The notes below the pieces were generated by a model. It was not told where the DNA came from and ran no database searches. It saw nothing but the letters and a program-made list of their open reading frames with translations. Shown in pieces: positions 32,459 to 41,321 of a stretch of 46,614 nucleotides of DNA (position 1 is the first letter of the stretch; the number at the start of each line of letters is the position of its first letter). The position numbers were made by a program, and so were the translations under genes. The stretch comes from Xanthomonas cannabis pv. cannabis (GTDB lineage Bacteria > Pseudomonadota > Gammaproteobacteria > Xanthomonadales > Xanthomonadaceae), in NCBI RefSeq assembly GCF_000802365.1, contig NZ_JSZE01000033.1:1-46614 (forward strand), in the 5' to 3' direction.

Positions 32459-35302
32459 ATGAAGAAGAGAGACGTCGCCAGGACCGTCCTGGCCTCGGCG
32501 TTGGCTGTGGCGTTGACCGCCTGTGGCGGCGGCGGTGGCGGCGGCGGGATTCGTCCCACCACCCCCAGCGCACCGCCACCGACCTCGCCGCCACCACCGC
32601 CACCACCTACGTCGCCACCACCGCCACCGCCGCCGGTGACTGCACCGACACCGGAGCCTGCGATCGACGCGCATCTGGCGTTGACCAACACGCGCGCTGC
32701 GCAGGCGTTGGGCTTTACCGGCGCCGGCTACCGCATCGGCGTGGTCGATAGCGGCATCAACGCCAATCATCCGGCCCTGCAGGGGCGCGTGAGCGACAGC
32801 TTCATCTACGTCGACCCACGGACCAACAACGTCGCGCTCGGCGACGTGGCGGGCCATGGCACGGTGGTGGCCGAGCTTGCGGCCGGGCGCGCGGTTGGCC
32901 AGTGGCCCGGCGGCATCGCTCCGGGGGCCGGCCTGGTCTCGGCGCGCATCATCAACGACCGCGCGCCGGTGGACGATGGCAGTGGAGAAGGCAACGAGCT
33001 CGATGGGCCGCTCGGCCTGGCACCGGTGCACACCGATCTGATCGGTGCCGGCGTGCGCATCATGAATAATTCGTGGGGCGGTCTGTATTGGAACAATCCA
33101 GCGGTCACCAATCAGGTCGCGCAGGAATACCGCTCCTTCGTGATCGGCAACGATGGTCTGGTGGTGTTTGCCTCGGGGAACGAGTCGCGATCCCAGCCCT
33201 CCGATACCGCAGCGTTGCCCAGTCAGGTGGGTCCCAACGGGACGCTGCCAGCGGCGGATCTGGAGCGTGGCTGGCTGGTGGTCGGCGCGCTGGACACCGC
33301 CAATCCCACCCAGTTGGCGTCGTATTCCAATGCCTGTGGCGTGGCGATGCGGTATTGCCTGGTCGCACCGGGCACCTCGCTGTTCATCGATCCCGACGCC
33401 ACCGCCGGCAATGTCAGCTATTTCTACGGTAGCGGAACCTCGTTTGCCGCACCGCTGGTATCGGGCGCAGCGGCATTGGTGTGGCAGGCGTTCCCGTACT
33501 TCACCAACGATCTGGTGCGGCAGACCTTGTTGGGCACGGCCACCGATCTGGGCGCTGCGGGTGCCGATCCGGTGTTCGGTTACGGCCTGCTCAACGTGGG
33601 CAAGGCGGTGCTTGGGCCGGCGCGTTTCGACTGGGGCACGGTCGATGTCACGGTCAACACGCTGCGGTCCACCTGGGCCAACGACATCAGTGGCGCTGGC
33701 GGCCTGACCAAGCGCGGTACCGGCACCTTGGTGCTGGGCAGCACGGCCAATACCTACACCGGCGACACCCAGGTGCTGGGCGGCACCCTGCAAACCGCTA
33801 GTCTGCAAAGTGCGCGCGTCGGTGTTGCCAATGGCGCCACGTTGATTGGCGCCGGCCGCATCGGCGGCACGCTCGCCAACGCAGGCACCGTGCAGGTGAA
33901 CAGTGCGGTGCTGACGGTCGACGGCAACTACACGCAGGCCAGCAACGGCCGTCTGGCCGTGAACGTGGGCGACCGCTTGAGCGTGACCGGCACCGCCACC
34001 ATTGCCGGCGATCTGCAACTGCTCGGCCGGCGTGCGTACGTGGCCGACAATACGACCTACGCGGTCCTGCAGGCGACCAATGGCTTGCAGGGTACCTTCG
34101 ACACGGTCAGCGGCGGGCCGGCAGTGACGTTTCTGACGGCCACGCGCAGCTACGACGCCAACACCGCATTCGTGTCGCTGCAACGCATGGATGTCACCGC
34201 GGTTGCCGCATCGCTGGGTGCGATCGGCCCCGCGTCGATGGACGCCGCCATCCGCGTGGAGCAGGCTTTCCAGAAAGTGGACGCGCAGCAGTTGCAGGGC
34301 AGCGCTGGCATCAGCAGCGGCTTCATTCGCGCTGCAGCGGCGTTGCAGCAGGCACCCGATGCAAAGGCGGCAGCCGATTCGTTGCGCAGTCTGTCCGGGC
34401 ATGCACATGCGGCGTCTGCGGCGATGACCTTCGACACCATCGATCTTGGGCGGCGCGCCCTGGCATCGCACTTCGATGGTCTGTCGCAGCAACCGCGCAT
34501 GCTGGGCACCTGGCAGCGTGCGCTGGGCGGGCCGGGCGAGGGCGGAGTGACCACGTCAGGATTTGCCACCTCCGGCTGGATGATGGGCAACGACCTGCGT
34601 CTGTCATCAGGCGCCGTGGCCGGGTTTGCGTTTGGCGAAACGCGTTCCAATAGCCTCGGTGATCTGGATGCTGCACGCGGCCGCGACCGGCAGGTGCAGG
34701 CGCAGCTCTATTGGGGGACGACACTGGGGCCGGCGTACACGCTGGGCCAGCTGGGCGTCGGCAACGTCGACCGGCAGATCGAACGCAGCCTGCAACTGGG
34801 CGAAGAACGCAGCAGCGCCTTCAGCGATTACAGCGCCAGCTATCTCAGCGGCAATCTGGAAGCCGGCTATCGCCTGGGCCACGCAGCGGCGTCGTTGACG
34901 CCTTACATGGGCCTGGACTACGTGCACTTGCGCAGCGAAGGCTTTCGCGAAAGTGGCGGCGATGGTTTCGGCCTGCGGGCCGATGCAAGCAGCTCATCGC
35001 GCACCCAGATGCTGGCTGGCCTGCGCTCTGCCTACCGCTGGCGCGGCCTCCAGCTGGGCGGTTACGCCGAGTGGCAGCAGGCGTTGAGCAGCCAGGGGCT
35101 GATGCTGGACGCCAGCTTCAATGGCGTCGAGGCATGGGCCCCCTTGCGCGGCATGCAGCCGGCACGCTCGGGTGCTGTGGTCGGGCTTGCCGCCTCTGCG
35201 CCGTTGGGGCACCAGGGCCAGCTGCGTTTCGGCTACGACCAGCGGGTGGGCGAACGGGGCGACGACCGCGCGTTGAGCCTGAAGTACAGCGCCGATTTCT
35301 GA
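32459..35302 (+). CDS. Lipid-anchored subtilisin-like autotransporter protease
   Basis: This 947-aa protein has a lipoprotein signal peptide (LTAC, Cys22), then a Gly8 run and a Pro-rich linker (residues 23-68). A subtilisin (S8) domain follows with Asp97 (GVVDSG), His133 (GHGTVV), oxyanion Asn241 (ASGN) and Ser328 (GSGTSFAAPLVSG). A passenger-associated repeat is at about 412-445 (GAGGLTKRGTGTLVLG), and an autotransporter beta-barrel fills the last ~270 residues, ending SLKYSADF with a terminal Phe. This architecture resembles Neisseria NalP, an acylated subtilase that processes other surface proteins. The ATG at 32459 has GGGGAG upstream. The frame is open far 5', but that overlaps the thiolase and is not coding. 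Confidence 0.94.
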   Translation: MKKRDVARTVLASALAVALTACGGGGGGGGIRPTTPSAPPPTSPPPPPPPTSPPPPPPPVTAPTPEPAIDAHLALTNTRAAQALGFTGAGYRIGVVDSGINANHPALQGRVSDSFIYVDPRTNNVALGDVAGHGTVVAELAAGRAVGQWPGGIAPGAGLVSARIINDRAPVDDGSGEGNELDGPLGLAPVHTDLIGAGVRIMNNSWGGLYWNNPAVTNQVAQEYRSFVIGNDGLVVFASGNESRSQPSDTAALPSQVGPNGTLPAADLERGWLVVGALDTANPTQLASYSNACGVAMRYCLVAPGTSLFIDPDATAGNVSYFYGSGTSFAAPLVSGAAALVWQAFPYFTNDLVRQTLLGTATDLGAAGADPVFGYGLLNVGKAVLGPARFDWGTVDVTVNTLRSTWANDISGAGGLTKRGTGTLVLGSTANTYTGDTQVLGGTLQTASLQSARVGVANGATLIGAGRIGGTLANAGTVQVNSAVLTVDGNYTQASNGRLAVNVGDRLSVTGTATIAGDLQLLGRRAYVADNTTYAVLQATNGLQGTFDTVSGGPAVTFLTATRSYDANTAFVSLQRMDVTAVAASLGAIGPASMDAAIRVEQAFQKVDAQQLQGSAGISSGFIRAAAALQQAPDAKAAADSLRSLSGHAHAASAAMTFDTIDLGRRALASHFDGLSQQPRMLGTWQRALGGPGEGGVTTSGFATSGWMMGNDLRLSSGAVAGFAFGETRSNSLGDLDAARGRDRQVQAQLYWGTTLGPAYTLGQLGVGNVDRQIERSLQLGEERSSAFSDYSASYLSGNLEAGYRLGHAAASLTPYMGLDYVHLRSEGFRESGGDGFGLRADASSSSRTQMLAGLRSAYRWRGLQLGGYAEWQQALSSQGLMLDASFNGVEAWAPLRGMQPARSGAVVGLAASAPLGHQGQLRFGYDQRVGERGDDRALSLKYSADF

Positions 35303-35312
35303 TCGGTGTCTG

Positions 35313-35341
35313 CGGCGCCCGGGTGCAATGCCCGGGCGCCG
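35313..35341. terminator. GC-rich hairpin between the autotransporter and leucine dehydrogenase
   Basis: CGGCGCCCGGG (35313-35323) pairs with CCCGGGCGCCG (35331-35341), 11 bp with a 7-nt loop, 11 nt after the autotransporter stop. It has no T run on either strand, so it may act only with Rho or as a 3' stabiliser between two convergent genes. Confidence 0.5.
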
Positions 35342-35404
35342 TGTGCGCGGCGGAGATCGCGGACGCGCGCAGACCGTCAGGCGCGGCCCGCCCGCCGGAC
35401 GCGC

Positions 35405-36505
35405 TTATTCGCCGCGTAATTTGTGCAGGAAGCGCGGTGCGGTGCGGCCCAGCGGCAGTTTGAGTTTGCTGATGGCCTCGATGCGCGTTTCGGCCATCTG
35501 ATCGGCCGCCTGCTGCGGCGACACGTCCAGCTGGGCCGACAGGTCGAAGACCTTTTCCAGGTTGTGATAAATGCTGCGGATCAGCCGCATGGCGCGTTCG
35601 CGGTTGTAGCCATCGATTTCCAGCGACACATTCATGACGCCGCCGGCATTGACCACATAATCCGGTGCATACAGGATGCCGCGCCTGTGCAGCTCCTGGC
35701 CGATGGCCGCGCTGGCGAGCTGATTGTTCGCAGTGCCGCAGATGATCTTGGCCTTGAGCTGCGGCAACGTGTCTTCATTGATTGCGCCTTCCAGCGCGCA
35801 AGGGGCGAATACGTCGGCGGACACCTGGTGAATTTCGTCCGGGCGCACGGCCTCGGCGCCATATTCGGCTACCGCGCGATCCACCAGCGCCTGATTCAGA
35901 TCGGCCACATAGAGTTTGGCGCCGCGTTCCTTGAGCAGCTTCACCAGCTCCATGCCGATGTGGCCCAAGCCCTGGATCGCGATGCTGGCCTTGCCCACTT
36001 CCTCATGGCCGAGCTTGCGATTGAGCGAGGCCATCAGTGCCTGCAGCGCGCCATAGGCGGTGAACGGTGCCGGGTCGCCGGAGCCGCGATGCACCTGATG
36101 CACGCCGGTGACGTATTCGCTCTCCAGGTAGATCTGCTCCATGTCGTTGACGTCGGTGCCGACGTCCTCGGAGGTGATGTAGCGCCCGCCCAAGGTGTCG
36201 ACAAACCGGCCGAAGGCGCGAAACAGCGCCTCGCTCTTGTCGGTCTTGGGGTCGCCGATGATCACCGCCTTGCCGCCGCCCACGTTCAGGCCGGCCAGCG
36301 CGTTCTTGTAGGTCATGGTGCGGCTGAGCCGCAATGCATCCGTGAGCGCCGCCTCGCTATTGGGATAGGGGCGCATGCGCACGCCGCCCAGGGCCGGGCC
36401 CAGGCGCGTACTGTGCAGGGCAATGATGGCTTTCAGACCGGCGTCGCGGTTGTGGCAGAAGATCACCTGCTCGTGGCCGGTGGTATCGAGGGTTTCGAAA
36501 AGCAT
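35405..36505 (-). CDS. Leucine dehydrogenase (Glu/Leu/Phe/Val dehydrogenase family)
   Basis: This 366-aa NAD+-dependent enzyme deaminates branched-chain amino acids to 2-oxo acids. The substrate side shows RLGPALGGVRMR and Lys67/Lys79 within YKNALAGLNVGGGKAVIIG; the NAD domain has IQGLGHIGMELVKLL. The C-terminal part contains GTANNQLA and PDYVVNAGGVMNVSLE. Length and motifs match LeuDH rather than GluDH. The start is the ATG at 36505. It is downstream of a terminator on the same strand (36574-36614), so it likely has its own promoter. Confidence 0.95.
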   Translation of the reverse strand: MLFETLDTTGHEQVIFCHNRDAGLKAIIALHSTRLGPALGGVRMRPYPNSEAALTDALRLSRTMTYKNALAGLNVGGGKAVIIGDPKTDKSEALFRAFGRFVDTLGGRYITSEDVGTDVNDMEQIYLESEYVTGVHQVHRGSGDPAPFTAYGALQALMASLNRKLGHEEVGKASIAIQGLGHIGMELVKLLKERGAKLYVADLNQALVDRAVAEYGAEAVRPDEIHQVSADVFAPCALEGAINEDTLPQLKAKIICGTANNQLASAAIGQELHRRGILYAPDYVVNAGGVMNVSLEIDGYNRERAMRLIRSIYHNLEKVFDLSAQLDVSPQQAADQMAETRIEAISKLKLPLGRTAPRFLHKLRGE

Positions 36506-36573
36506 CGAAGGCTCCGCGGGGCTGCGTGATGTGCCTTCCCTGAGGCCGGGCGTGGACCCGAGCGATGGGAAAC

Positions 36574-36614
36574 AAAAAACGCGACGTCTGCAGACCCTGT
36601 CCGATCACGTCGCG
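36574..36614 (-). terminator. Terminator downstream of the Sel1-hydroxylase gene
   Basis: On the minus strand CGCGACGT and ACGTCGCG (36614-36607 and 36587-36580) pair across a ~19-nt loop, followed by TTTTTTG (36579-36573). Confidence 0.8.
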
Positions 36615-36661
36615 CTGCAACATTTTAAACCACGTCGGCAGGGGGGCGTGCATGAATCTGT

Positions 36662-37918
36662 TCACCAATCCCGATAGCGCTGCTGCCGCATCCACAGCGT
36701 CCCCAGCCACTTGGTGCCGGCGACGACCGGCAGGCCGGCATGCAGCGAATCGGGATCGGGGCGGCCGTCGGCGTGCAGGTTGTCGAAGCACACCGCCGAA
36801 CCGGCGCGCGGTTGCACGCTGACGCCGGCAACCGGGAAATCGGTCTGGCCACCTGCCTCGACCGCATTGAGATACACGCAGACGGTGCGCAGGCGATTGC
36901 CAGCTGCTGGGCGATCTGCCGCGACCCTGGCCGCCGGGAGATAGTCGCGATGCGCGCGATAATGCTCGCCTGGTGCATAACACAGCACCGACAGCGGCTC
37001 GGCGTGGGTCAGGGGCAGCTGCGCGCAGGCCGCCAGCCGTGCCTGCGCCACGCGGGCGGCGAAGTCTTCCAGCACTGGGTCCAGTGTGGCGCCGCGGCTG
37101 GTGCGGATCGGCGTGCGGTGCGTCAGCGCATCATCGGGGTCGACGATCTGGGAGGCACGCAGGTGCGGCTGCGCCAGCAGGATCAGCAAGCGGCACTCGT
37201 CGGCGGACAGCACGGCCGCATGCTCTTCGATCAGCGGGGCGGCATGACGGCGCGTCGGCATCGCGCGCGGGGTGAAGCGGACACGCTCGGGGCTGCTGTC
37301 GTCGGCACGGTCCGGTGGCGCAACGTGGACGGCCGGCAGTGCCGCGACGCCGACCTGCTGCAGCTGTTGCAGCAGGCGTGCGGCGGCCTCCGGCTGGGCC
37401 GGGACGCCCTCGCCACGCAGCAGTCGCTCGGCCAGCAGGGCGGCCGCAGGCGCATCGCCGGCCGCCGCTGCGCGCTCCAGCAGGCTGACGCAGCGCTGCT
37501 GCTGGTGCGGATGATCGATGCGGCCGTGGAGCACGGCCAGGGCACGCAGGGCGGGCGGGTAGCCGGCCGCAGCGGCGGCGTGCAGGCGTGCGACTGCCTG
37601 CGGCCCCAGCGCAAGCGGGTCGTCGGTGACGGCACACGTGGCCAACAGGTACCCCGCTTGTGCGGCGCCCTGGCGCTCGGCGGCTTCCCAATGCGTCAGC
37701 GCCTGCCGCAGATCCACTGCGCAGCCGATGCCGTAGGCCAGCAGGCGACCGGTTTCGATCCGGGCGGTGACATCGCCTGCGGCCGCACCGCGTGCGTACC
37801 AGGCCAGGGCTTGCTCTGGCTGGCCGGCGCGGACCAGCGCCTGCGCCAACGCATTCATGGCCGCCGGCTGCCGGCTGTGTGCAGCGAGGGTGAGCTGTGC
37901 GAGAGAGGCGGCAGGCAT
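36662..37918 (-). CDS. Sel1-repeat protein with 2-oxoglutarate/Fe(II) prolyl 4-hydroxylase-like domain
   Basis: The 418-aa protein has Sel1/TPR-like helical repeats in the N-terminal half (ALAWYARGAAAGDVTARIETG, ALTHWEAAERQGAAQAGYL, SLLERAAAAGDAPAAALLAE). The C-terminal half is a prolyl 4-hydroxylase alpha-like domain (about 225-418). Fe ligands are His323-x-Asp325 in EHYRAHRDY and His393 in DSLHAGLP; Lys403 in GTKWLGTLW would bind 2-oxoglutarate. The whole active site is intact. Substrate is unknown; repeats may bind it. No signal peptide is seen. Confidence 0.86.
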   Translation of the reverse strand: MPAASLAQLTLAAHSRQPAAMNALAQALVRAGQPEQALAWYARGAAAGDVTARIETGRLLAYGIGCAVDLRQALTHWEAAERQGAAQAGYLLATCAVTDDPLALGPQAVARLHAAAAAGYPPALRALAVLHGRIDHPHQQQRCVSLLERAAAAGDAPAAALLAERLLRGEGVPAQPEAAARLLQQLQQVGVAALPAVHVAPPDRADDSSPERVRFTPRAMPTRRHAAPLIEEHAAVLSADECRLLILLAQPHLRASQIVDPDDALTHRTPIRTSRGATLDPVLEDFAARVAQARLAACAQLPLTHAEPLSVLCYAPGEHYRAHRDYLPAARVAADRPAAGNRLRTVCVYLNAVEAGGQTDFPVAGVSVQPRAGSAVCFDNLHADGRPDPDSLHAGLPVVAGTKWLGTLWMRQQRYRDW

Positions 37919-37953
37919 GCCTGCATCCTAAGCCCACACCCGGGACGGCGCGA

Positions 37954-38481
37954 TCAGCCGCCTGCTTCCAGCGCCAGCTGGGTCAGATACAGGCGCAGGT
38001 CGAACTCCAGTTGGTGATAGTCCGATGTCATGTGGTTGCACAGTTGATAGAAGGCCTTGTTGTGATCGGCCTCCTTCAGGTGCGCCAATTCGTGGGCCAC
38101 GATCATCTGCAGGAAGGGTTCGGGCGCGTCGCGGAATACCGAGGCGATGCGGATTTCACGGCTGGCCTTGAGCCGCCCGCCGTGCACGCGCGAGATGGCG
38201 GTGTGGGTGCCCAGCGCGTGCTTCACCACTTGCAGATGATTGTCGTACACGGCCTTGTGCAAGGTGGGCGACGAGCGCATGTAGCGCTCCTTCATTGCCT
38301 TGACGTAGTCGTACAGATGACGATCGGTGCGGACCGTGTGCCGGTCGGGGTAACGTCGCGCCAGCACGGCGGCAAGCTTGTCCTGCGCTATCAGCGCGCG
38401 CACCTGATCCAGGACGGCGGGCGGATAACCGGCGAGATAACGAAGAGTGTCCATGGCCAATGCCGGCTGCGAGACCTCCAT
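37954..38481 (-). CDS. YgjP-like metallopeptidase domain protein
   Basis: This 175-aa protein has a zinc-binding HEXXH signature His130-Glu131-x-x-His134 in IVAHELAHLKEADHNKAF, with the YgjP/SprT-like third His at 140, followed by a short helical tail. The N-terminal half is the basic strand region of the DUF45/YgjP family. In E. coli the relative is uncharacterised. The start is ATG at 38481; ATG at 38454 (MDTLRY) is an alternative, neither with a good ribosome site. It is encoded 36 nt upstream of the hydroxylase on the same strand, so they are likely one transcript. Confidence 0.85.
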   Translation of the reverse strand: MEVSQPALAMDTLRYLAGYPPAVLDQVRALIAQDKLAAVLARRYPDRHTVRTDRHLYDYVKAMKERYMRSSPTLHKAVYDNHLQVVKHALGTHTAISRVHGGRLKASREIRIASVFRDAPEPFLQMIVAHELAHLKEADHNKAFYQLCNHMTSDYHQLEFDLRLYLTQLALEAGG

Positions 38482-38875
38482 GATCGCGCATGCGGAGGAT
38501 GCTGGCTAATCCGTGTCATTGGACTGTGGCGCGCAGCTCTCTCTAAACGCGGCGGATGGCAACGGGTGTCGTCCGGCAACGCGGGCGTGCGCCGGGCAAA
38601 GGATGCAGCCGGCGTGATGGCTGCGATGGTGCTGCGGTCACGCGCGGCGATTCACCGAGCAGCGCTCTGGCCAAGTCAACGCGCGGTCAATGGCGATCCG
38701 CACGCCCCCGCATCGGGGCGCCGATACTGCGCAATGCAGCAATGTGGCAGCGTGTGTCATGTGTATTCACGAATGCGGCACGCCGGAATCGGTAGCGTGC
38801 AGCGCATGTTTTGCGGCGACGCGTCGCAAGCACACGATCGAACAACGGCGCTGTGCCGGATTAGGAGACGACAAC
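38482..38875. other. 394-nt intergenic region without a supported gene
   Basis: No coding frame resembles a protein here. A GC-rich imperfect hairpin sits near 38700-38717 (GCCCCCGCATCGGGGCG). Promoters for the divergent YgjP-like and DUF1328 genes must lie in this stretch, but none is recognised clearly. Confidence 0.5.
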
Positions 38876-39049
38876 ATGATCAAGTGGGCCATTATTTTCG
38901 CCATCATCGGACTGATTGCCGGTGCGCTCGGTTTCGGCGGGATGGCAGGCGCTGCGATGGGAATTGCCAAGTTCCTGTTCTGGGCCGGCATCATCATTGC
39001 CATCGTGCTGTTTGTGCTGGGCATGACGATTGCCAAGAAGGTGACCTGA
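38876..39049 (+). CDS. DUF1328 small membrane protein (YtjA family)
   Basis: This 57-aa protein has two hydrophobic helices (about residues 3-22 and 30-52) joined by [12 protein letters not shown], the DUF1328/UPF0391 layout, and ends in KKVT. Family members are stress- or stationary-phase-induced small inner-membrane proteins of unknown role. An AGGAG site at 38863-38867 precedes the ATG at 38876, and a clean terminator follows (39099-39127). It is monocistronic. Confidence 0.93.
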   Translation: MIKWAIIFAIIGLIAGALGFGGMAGAAMGIAKFLFWAGIIIAIVLFVLGMTIAKKVT

Positions 39050-39098
39050 CGCGTAACCCGCAGCCGGACGCGCCATGCGCCGTCGGCTGTAGTCACGC

Positions 39099-39127
39099 AA
39101 AGAGCGGCCATTGGCCGCTCTTTTTTT
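39099..39127 (+). terminator. Rho-independent terminator after the DUF1328 gene
   Basis: AAAGAGCGGCCA (39099-39110) pairs with TGGCCGCTCTTT (39112-39123), followed by T residues to 39127. Confidence 0.92.
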
Positions 39128-39184
39128 GGGGCGAAACTCAACTGCAAGACCCACAGACGGGCTCGACCGTCACGTGGCGGTCGA

Positions 39185-39439
39185 TCAGATGCCGGTGTCG
39201 TCCGCAGTGGTGTGCAGCGCGATGTTCAATTGATCGATGGTCACGATCCAGTCGGCATCGTCGAGACGCTCTTCACGCAGCAACTGTGCCTGTGCCGGCG
39301 TCCAGAAAGGCGCTTCTTCCAGGCGCATGTCGCCCGGCAACGGCGAATGCTCGGCGATGAACGCGCGAATGCTGGCTTCATCGGATGGCAAGCCGAGCTG
39401 GGCGAACAGTTCGGAAAAGGGGTGGACCGGTTGTTCCAT
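39185..39439 (-). CDS. DUF2789 domain protein
   Basis: The 84-aa product shows the DUF2789 pattern: HPFSELFAQLGLPSDEASIRAFI, PLPGDMRLEEAPFWTPAQ and LLREERLDDADWIVTIDQLN. It is soluble and of unknown function. The ATG at 39439 is the start just before the conserved block; no convincing ribosome site is seen. It is convergent with the DUF1328 gene and divergent from ybiI. Confidence 0.85.
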   Translation of the reverse strand: MEQPVHPFSELFAQLGLPSDEASIRAFIAEHSPLPGDMRLEEAPFWTPAQAQLLREERLDDADWIVTIDQLNIALHTTADDTGI

Positions 39440-39581
39440 TGCAAATCCCTCGTAGGTGCGGATGACGGGTGCGGATGAATGAATGGTAGAGCACCTGGCT
39501 TGAGGACACTGTGCACGGCTGGCTTGGATTTGCCTGTGGCCATGACCATAGTGTGTGCCTGACCAGCGAGGCGAGACGACC

Positions 39582-39848
39582 ATGGCAACCGGATGGGCGG
39601 GTGATGGGGCGGTGCAGGACCAGATCGATGCCACCGTCGAGGACGCGATCAAGCGTGCGCGGAGCCAGCTGCACCAGGGCCCGAGCCTGACCCACTGCGA
39701 GGAATGCGATGCGCCGATTCCCGAAGCGCGTCGCAAGGCAGTGCCTGGCGTGCATCTATGCGTGCAGTGCCAGCAAGCGCATGACGAGGAGCAGGGTGTG
39801 CAGAGTGGCTTCAACCGCCGTGGCAGCAAGGACAGCCAGCTGCGTTGA
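39582..39848 (+). CDS. ybiI: DksA/TraR-family C4 zinc finger protein YbiI
   Basis: This 88-aa protein closely follows E. coli YbiI (also 88 aa): starts MATGWAGDGAVQDQI, has a C4 zinc finger with Cys39, Cys42, Cys60 and Cys63 (CEEC, LCVQC) and ends NRRGSKDSQLR. DksA/TraR-type proteins bind RNA polymerase through its secondary channel, but YbiI itself is uncharacterised and lacks the long coiled coil of DksA. The ATG is at 39582. Confidence 0.93.
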   Translation: MATGWAGDGAVQDQIDATVEDAIKRARSQLHQGPSLTHCEECDAPIPEARRKAVPGVHLCVQCQQAHDEEQGVQSGFNRRGSKDSQLR

Positions 39849-39973
39849 ACCAGCGGCGTTGAAGTTGGACCGGCCAGTGTTATGCAATGGCCCGATACGA
39901 TCCAACGCTGGACACGCGATGCACGCGCGGCAAGGCTCCGGGAATGTGCGGAGCGCAGCTGCGTCTCCTGTAC

Positions 39974-40567
39974 TCAGTTGGCGTTGAAGCCGCTGCTCTC
40001 GCGCCAACGGCGCGTGGTGCGCTGGAAAAACAGGCTGTTGGGCACTTGCAGCACGCTGCCGGCATGGTCGCCGGTTTCTTCGAGCGTGGTGTAGATCACG
40101 TTGATGTCGATCACGCGGCCTTTCAGGCCGGGCTTGTCGCCGCCTTCCAGCAGCTCGATGTGATCGTGCAGGCGGAACGGACGCGTGGTGATGATCAGGA
40201 AGGTGCAGAAGATATTCGACAGCACGCTCCATGCAGCGAAGAACGCCACTGCGCCGACGGCCGCGAAGCTGGTGAAGGCGGTCCACAGCACGCCGGTGGA
40301 GACACCGAGGATATGCAGTGAGATCAGGACGGCACTGAGCGAGATCACGAAGCTGCCCACACGCCGGATGCCGATCGTGATCTCGACAGGCACGTTGTAA
40401 TGCGCGCACAGCCGCCGGAGCAGCTGTCGCAGCAGCAGCCGCGTCAGCGCGGCAACCGCCAGGATCAGGACGATGTTGATGGTGGGCACCGCAACCGCCA
40501 GCCATTCCGGATTCCAGTGCGGCAACAGGCTTCGGATCATTGCGGGCAAGGCGTCGGGCGCGGACAT
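39974..40567 (-). CDS. MscS-like mechanosensitive ion channel
   Basis: This 197-aa protein is a short MscS-family channel. Membrane helices are at about 29-48 and 74-130, the latter containing the pore helix region (SFAAVGAVAFFAAWSVLSNIFCTFLIITT). The beta-domain follows (RPFRLHDHIELLEGGDKPGLKGRVIDINVIYTTL). It lacks the large C-terminal cytoplasmic cage of E. coli MscS. The start is uncertain: ATG at 40567 (MSAPDAL) is used, and an upstream ATG at 40597 gives 10 extra residues. The function would be relief of hypo-osmotic pressure. Confidence 0.87.
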   Translation of the reverse strand: MSAPDALPAMIRSLLPHWNPEWLAVAVPTINIVLILAVAALTRLLLRQLLRRLCAHYNVPVEITIGIRRVGSFVISLSAVLISLHILGVSTGVLWTAFTSFAAVGAVAFFAAWSVLSNIFCTFLIITTRPFRLHDHIELLEGGDKPGLKGRVIDINVIYTTLEETGDHAGSVLQVPNSLFFQRTTRRWRESSGFNAN

Positions 40568-40621
40568 CACATCATGCGAAAGCAAAAGAGCCGCCATTGT
40601 AATGGCGCGTCCCGCGCGCAC

Positions 40622-40865
40622 CAGATGCGTGGGATGAATGCATGCTCATCCGGCACTGCGCCCGGCCTGCCGCGCAAGGTGTGAGCGATGTTGAATGCGG
40701 ATGTCTTCAGTGGCGACACATCATTCGGTGGCTGCCCAGGGCGACGGCCGGACAACCGTGCTGGCGGGCGCCTGCCTGCGACGCTCGGCGCGGCGAACGG
40801 TGGCATCACACTGAAATCGCACTCCGGGTCGGTACGCCCCGATGACGCCAGAAGGCCGGAAACAA
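40622..40865. other. Non-coding stretch between the MscS gene and the 61-aa gene terminator
   Basis: No protein-like frame is visible between the MscS-like gene start and the terminator of the small gene on the minus strand. The MscS promoter must be here, but no clear elements are seen; GGATGA/TCATCC near 40634 forms a weak dyad. Confidence 0.4.
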
Positions 40866-40889
40866 ACGTGCCACCTTGCGGTGGCACGT
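40860..40889 (-). terminator. Rho-independent terminator of the 61-aa gene
   Basis: ACGTGCCACC (40866-40875) pairs with GGTGGCACGT (40880-40889), loop TTGC. On the minus strand it is followed by the T-rich TTTGTTT. Confidence 0.8.
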
Positions 40890-40974
40890 CCGTTCAACAC
40901 TTCAAGGCAACCCTTGCAGGCAGCTACCGGTCTGCACGCGCAGCAGCAGGCACTGATTGCAGCCTGTCTGCCGC

Positions 40975-41160
40975 TCAGCCGATCTTGTCGCCATCGTTGC
41001 GCGCGGGGCCGAAGTTGGTGGTGAGCACTTCGATCCGGCCGCCGGTCTTGCGGAACGCGGCGATGTCGGCAGCGATACGCTCACGACTGAGCGGCTGCGA
41101 CTTGCCTTCGCTGCGAGCGATGCTGGGCTGGGATTTCTGCTTGGTCGCGGGACGTGCCAT
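40975..41160 (-). CDS. Small basic protein of unknown function (61 aa)
   Basis: The 61-aa product begins MARPATKQKSQPSIARSEGK, a basic flexible tail, then has RERIAADIAAFRKTGGRIEV with a short helix and a turn before LTTNFGPARNDGDKIG. No known domain is assigned. The F-x-x-x-GG-x-I pattern recurs in small transcription-linked proteins such as SutA, but the similarity is slight. The gene has a strong AGGAGG ribosome site (41173-41166), a consensus TATAAT upstream (41327-41322), a leader of about 150 nt, and a terminator after the stop (40860-40889), so it is a genuine, well-expressed single gene. Confidence 0.82.
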   Translation of the reverse strand: MARPATKQKSQPSIARSEGKSQPLSRERIAADIAAFRKTGGRIEVLTTNFGPARNDGDKIG

Positions 41161-41321
41161 GTGGCCTCCTGTAGCGGGGAAGTGCAAGGACACCGCATGC
41201 GGCAAGGGTGGCGCGCGCGGGAGCGGTGTCGAGAAGTGCGAGTGCGTTCGGTGCGCAATCGCGGCGGCACGGCGGGCATGCCTTGCAGACAAGACGGCGG
41301 GGCGTCAGGCAGCAACCGCGT

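Noticed and set aside
32405-34492. Minus-strand 695-codon frame over the autotransporter
   Set aside because: It mirrors the Gly/Pro-rich coding sequence and has no independent start signals.
38700-38717. GC-rich imperfect hairpin as a terminator
   Set aside because: It has a bulge and no T run, and it lies between divergent genes.
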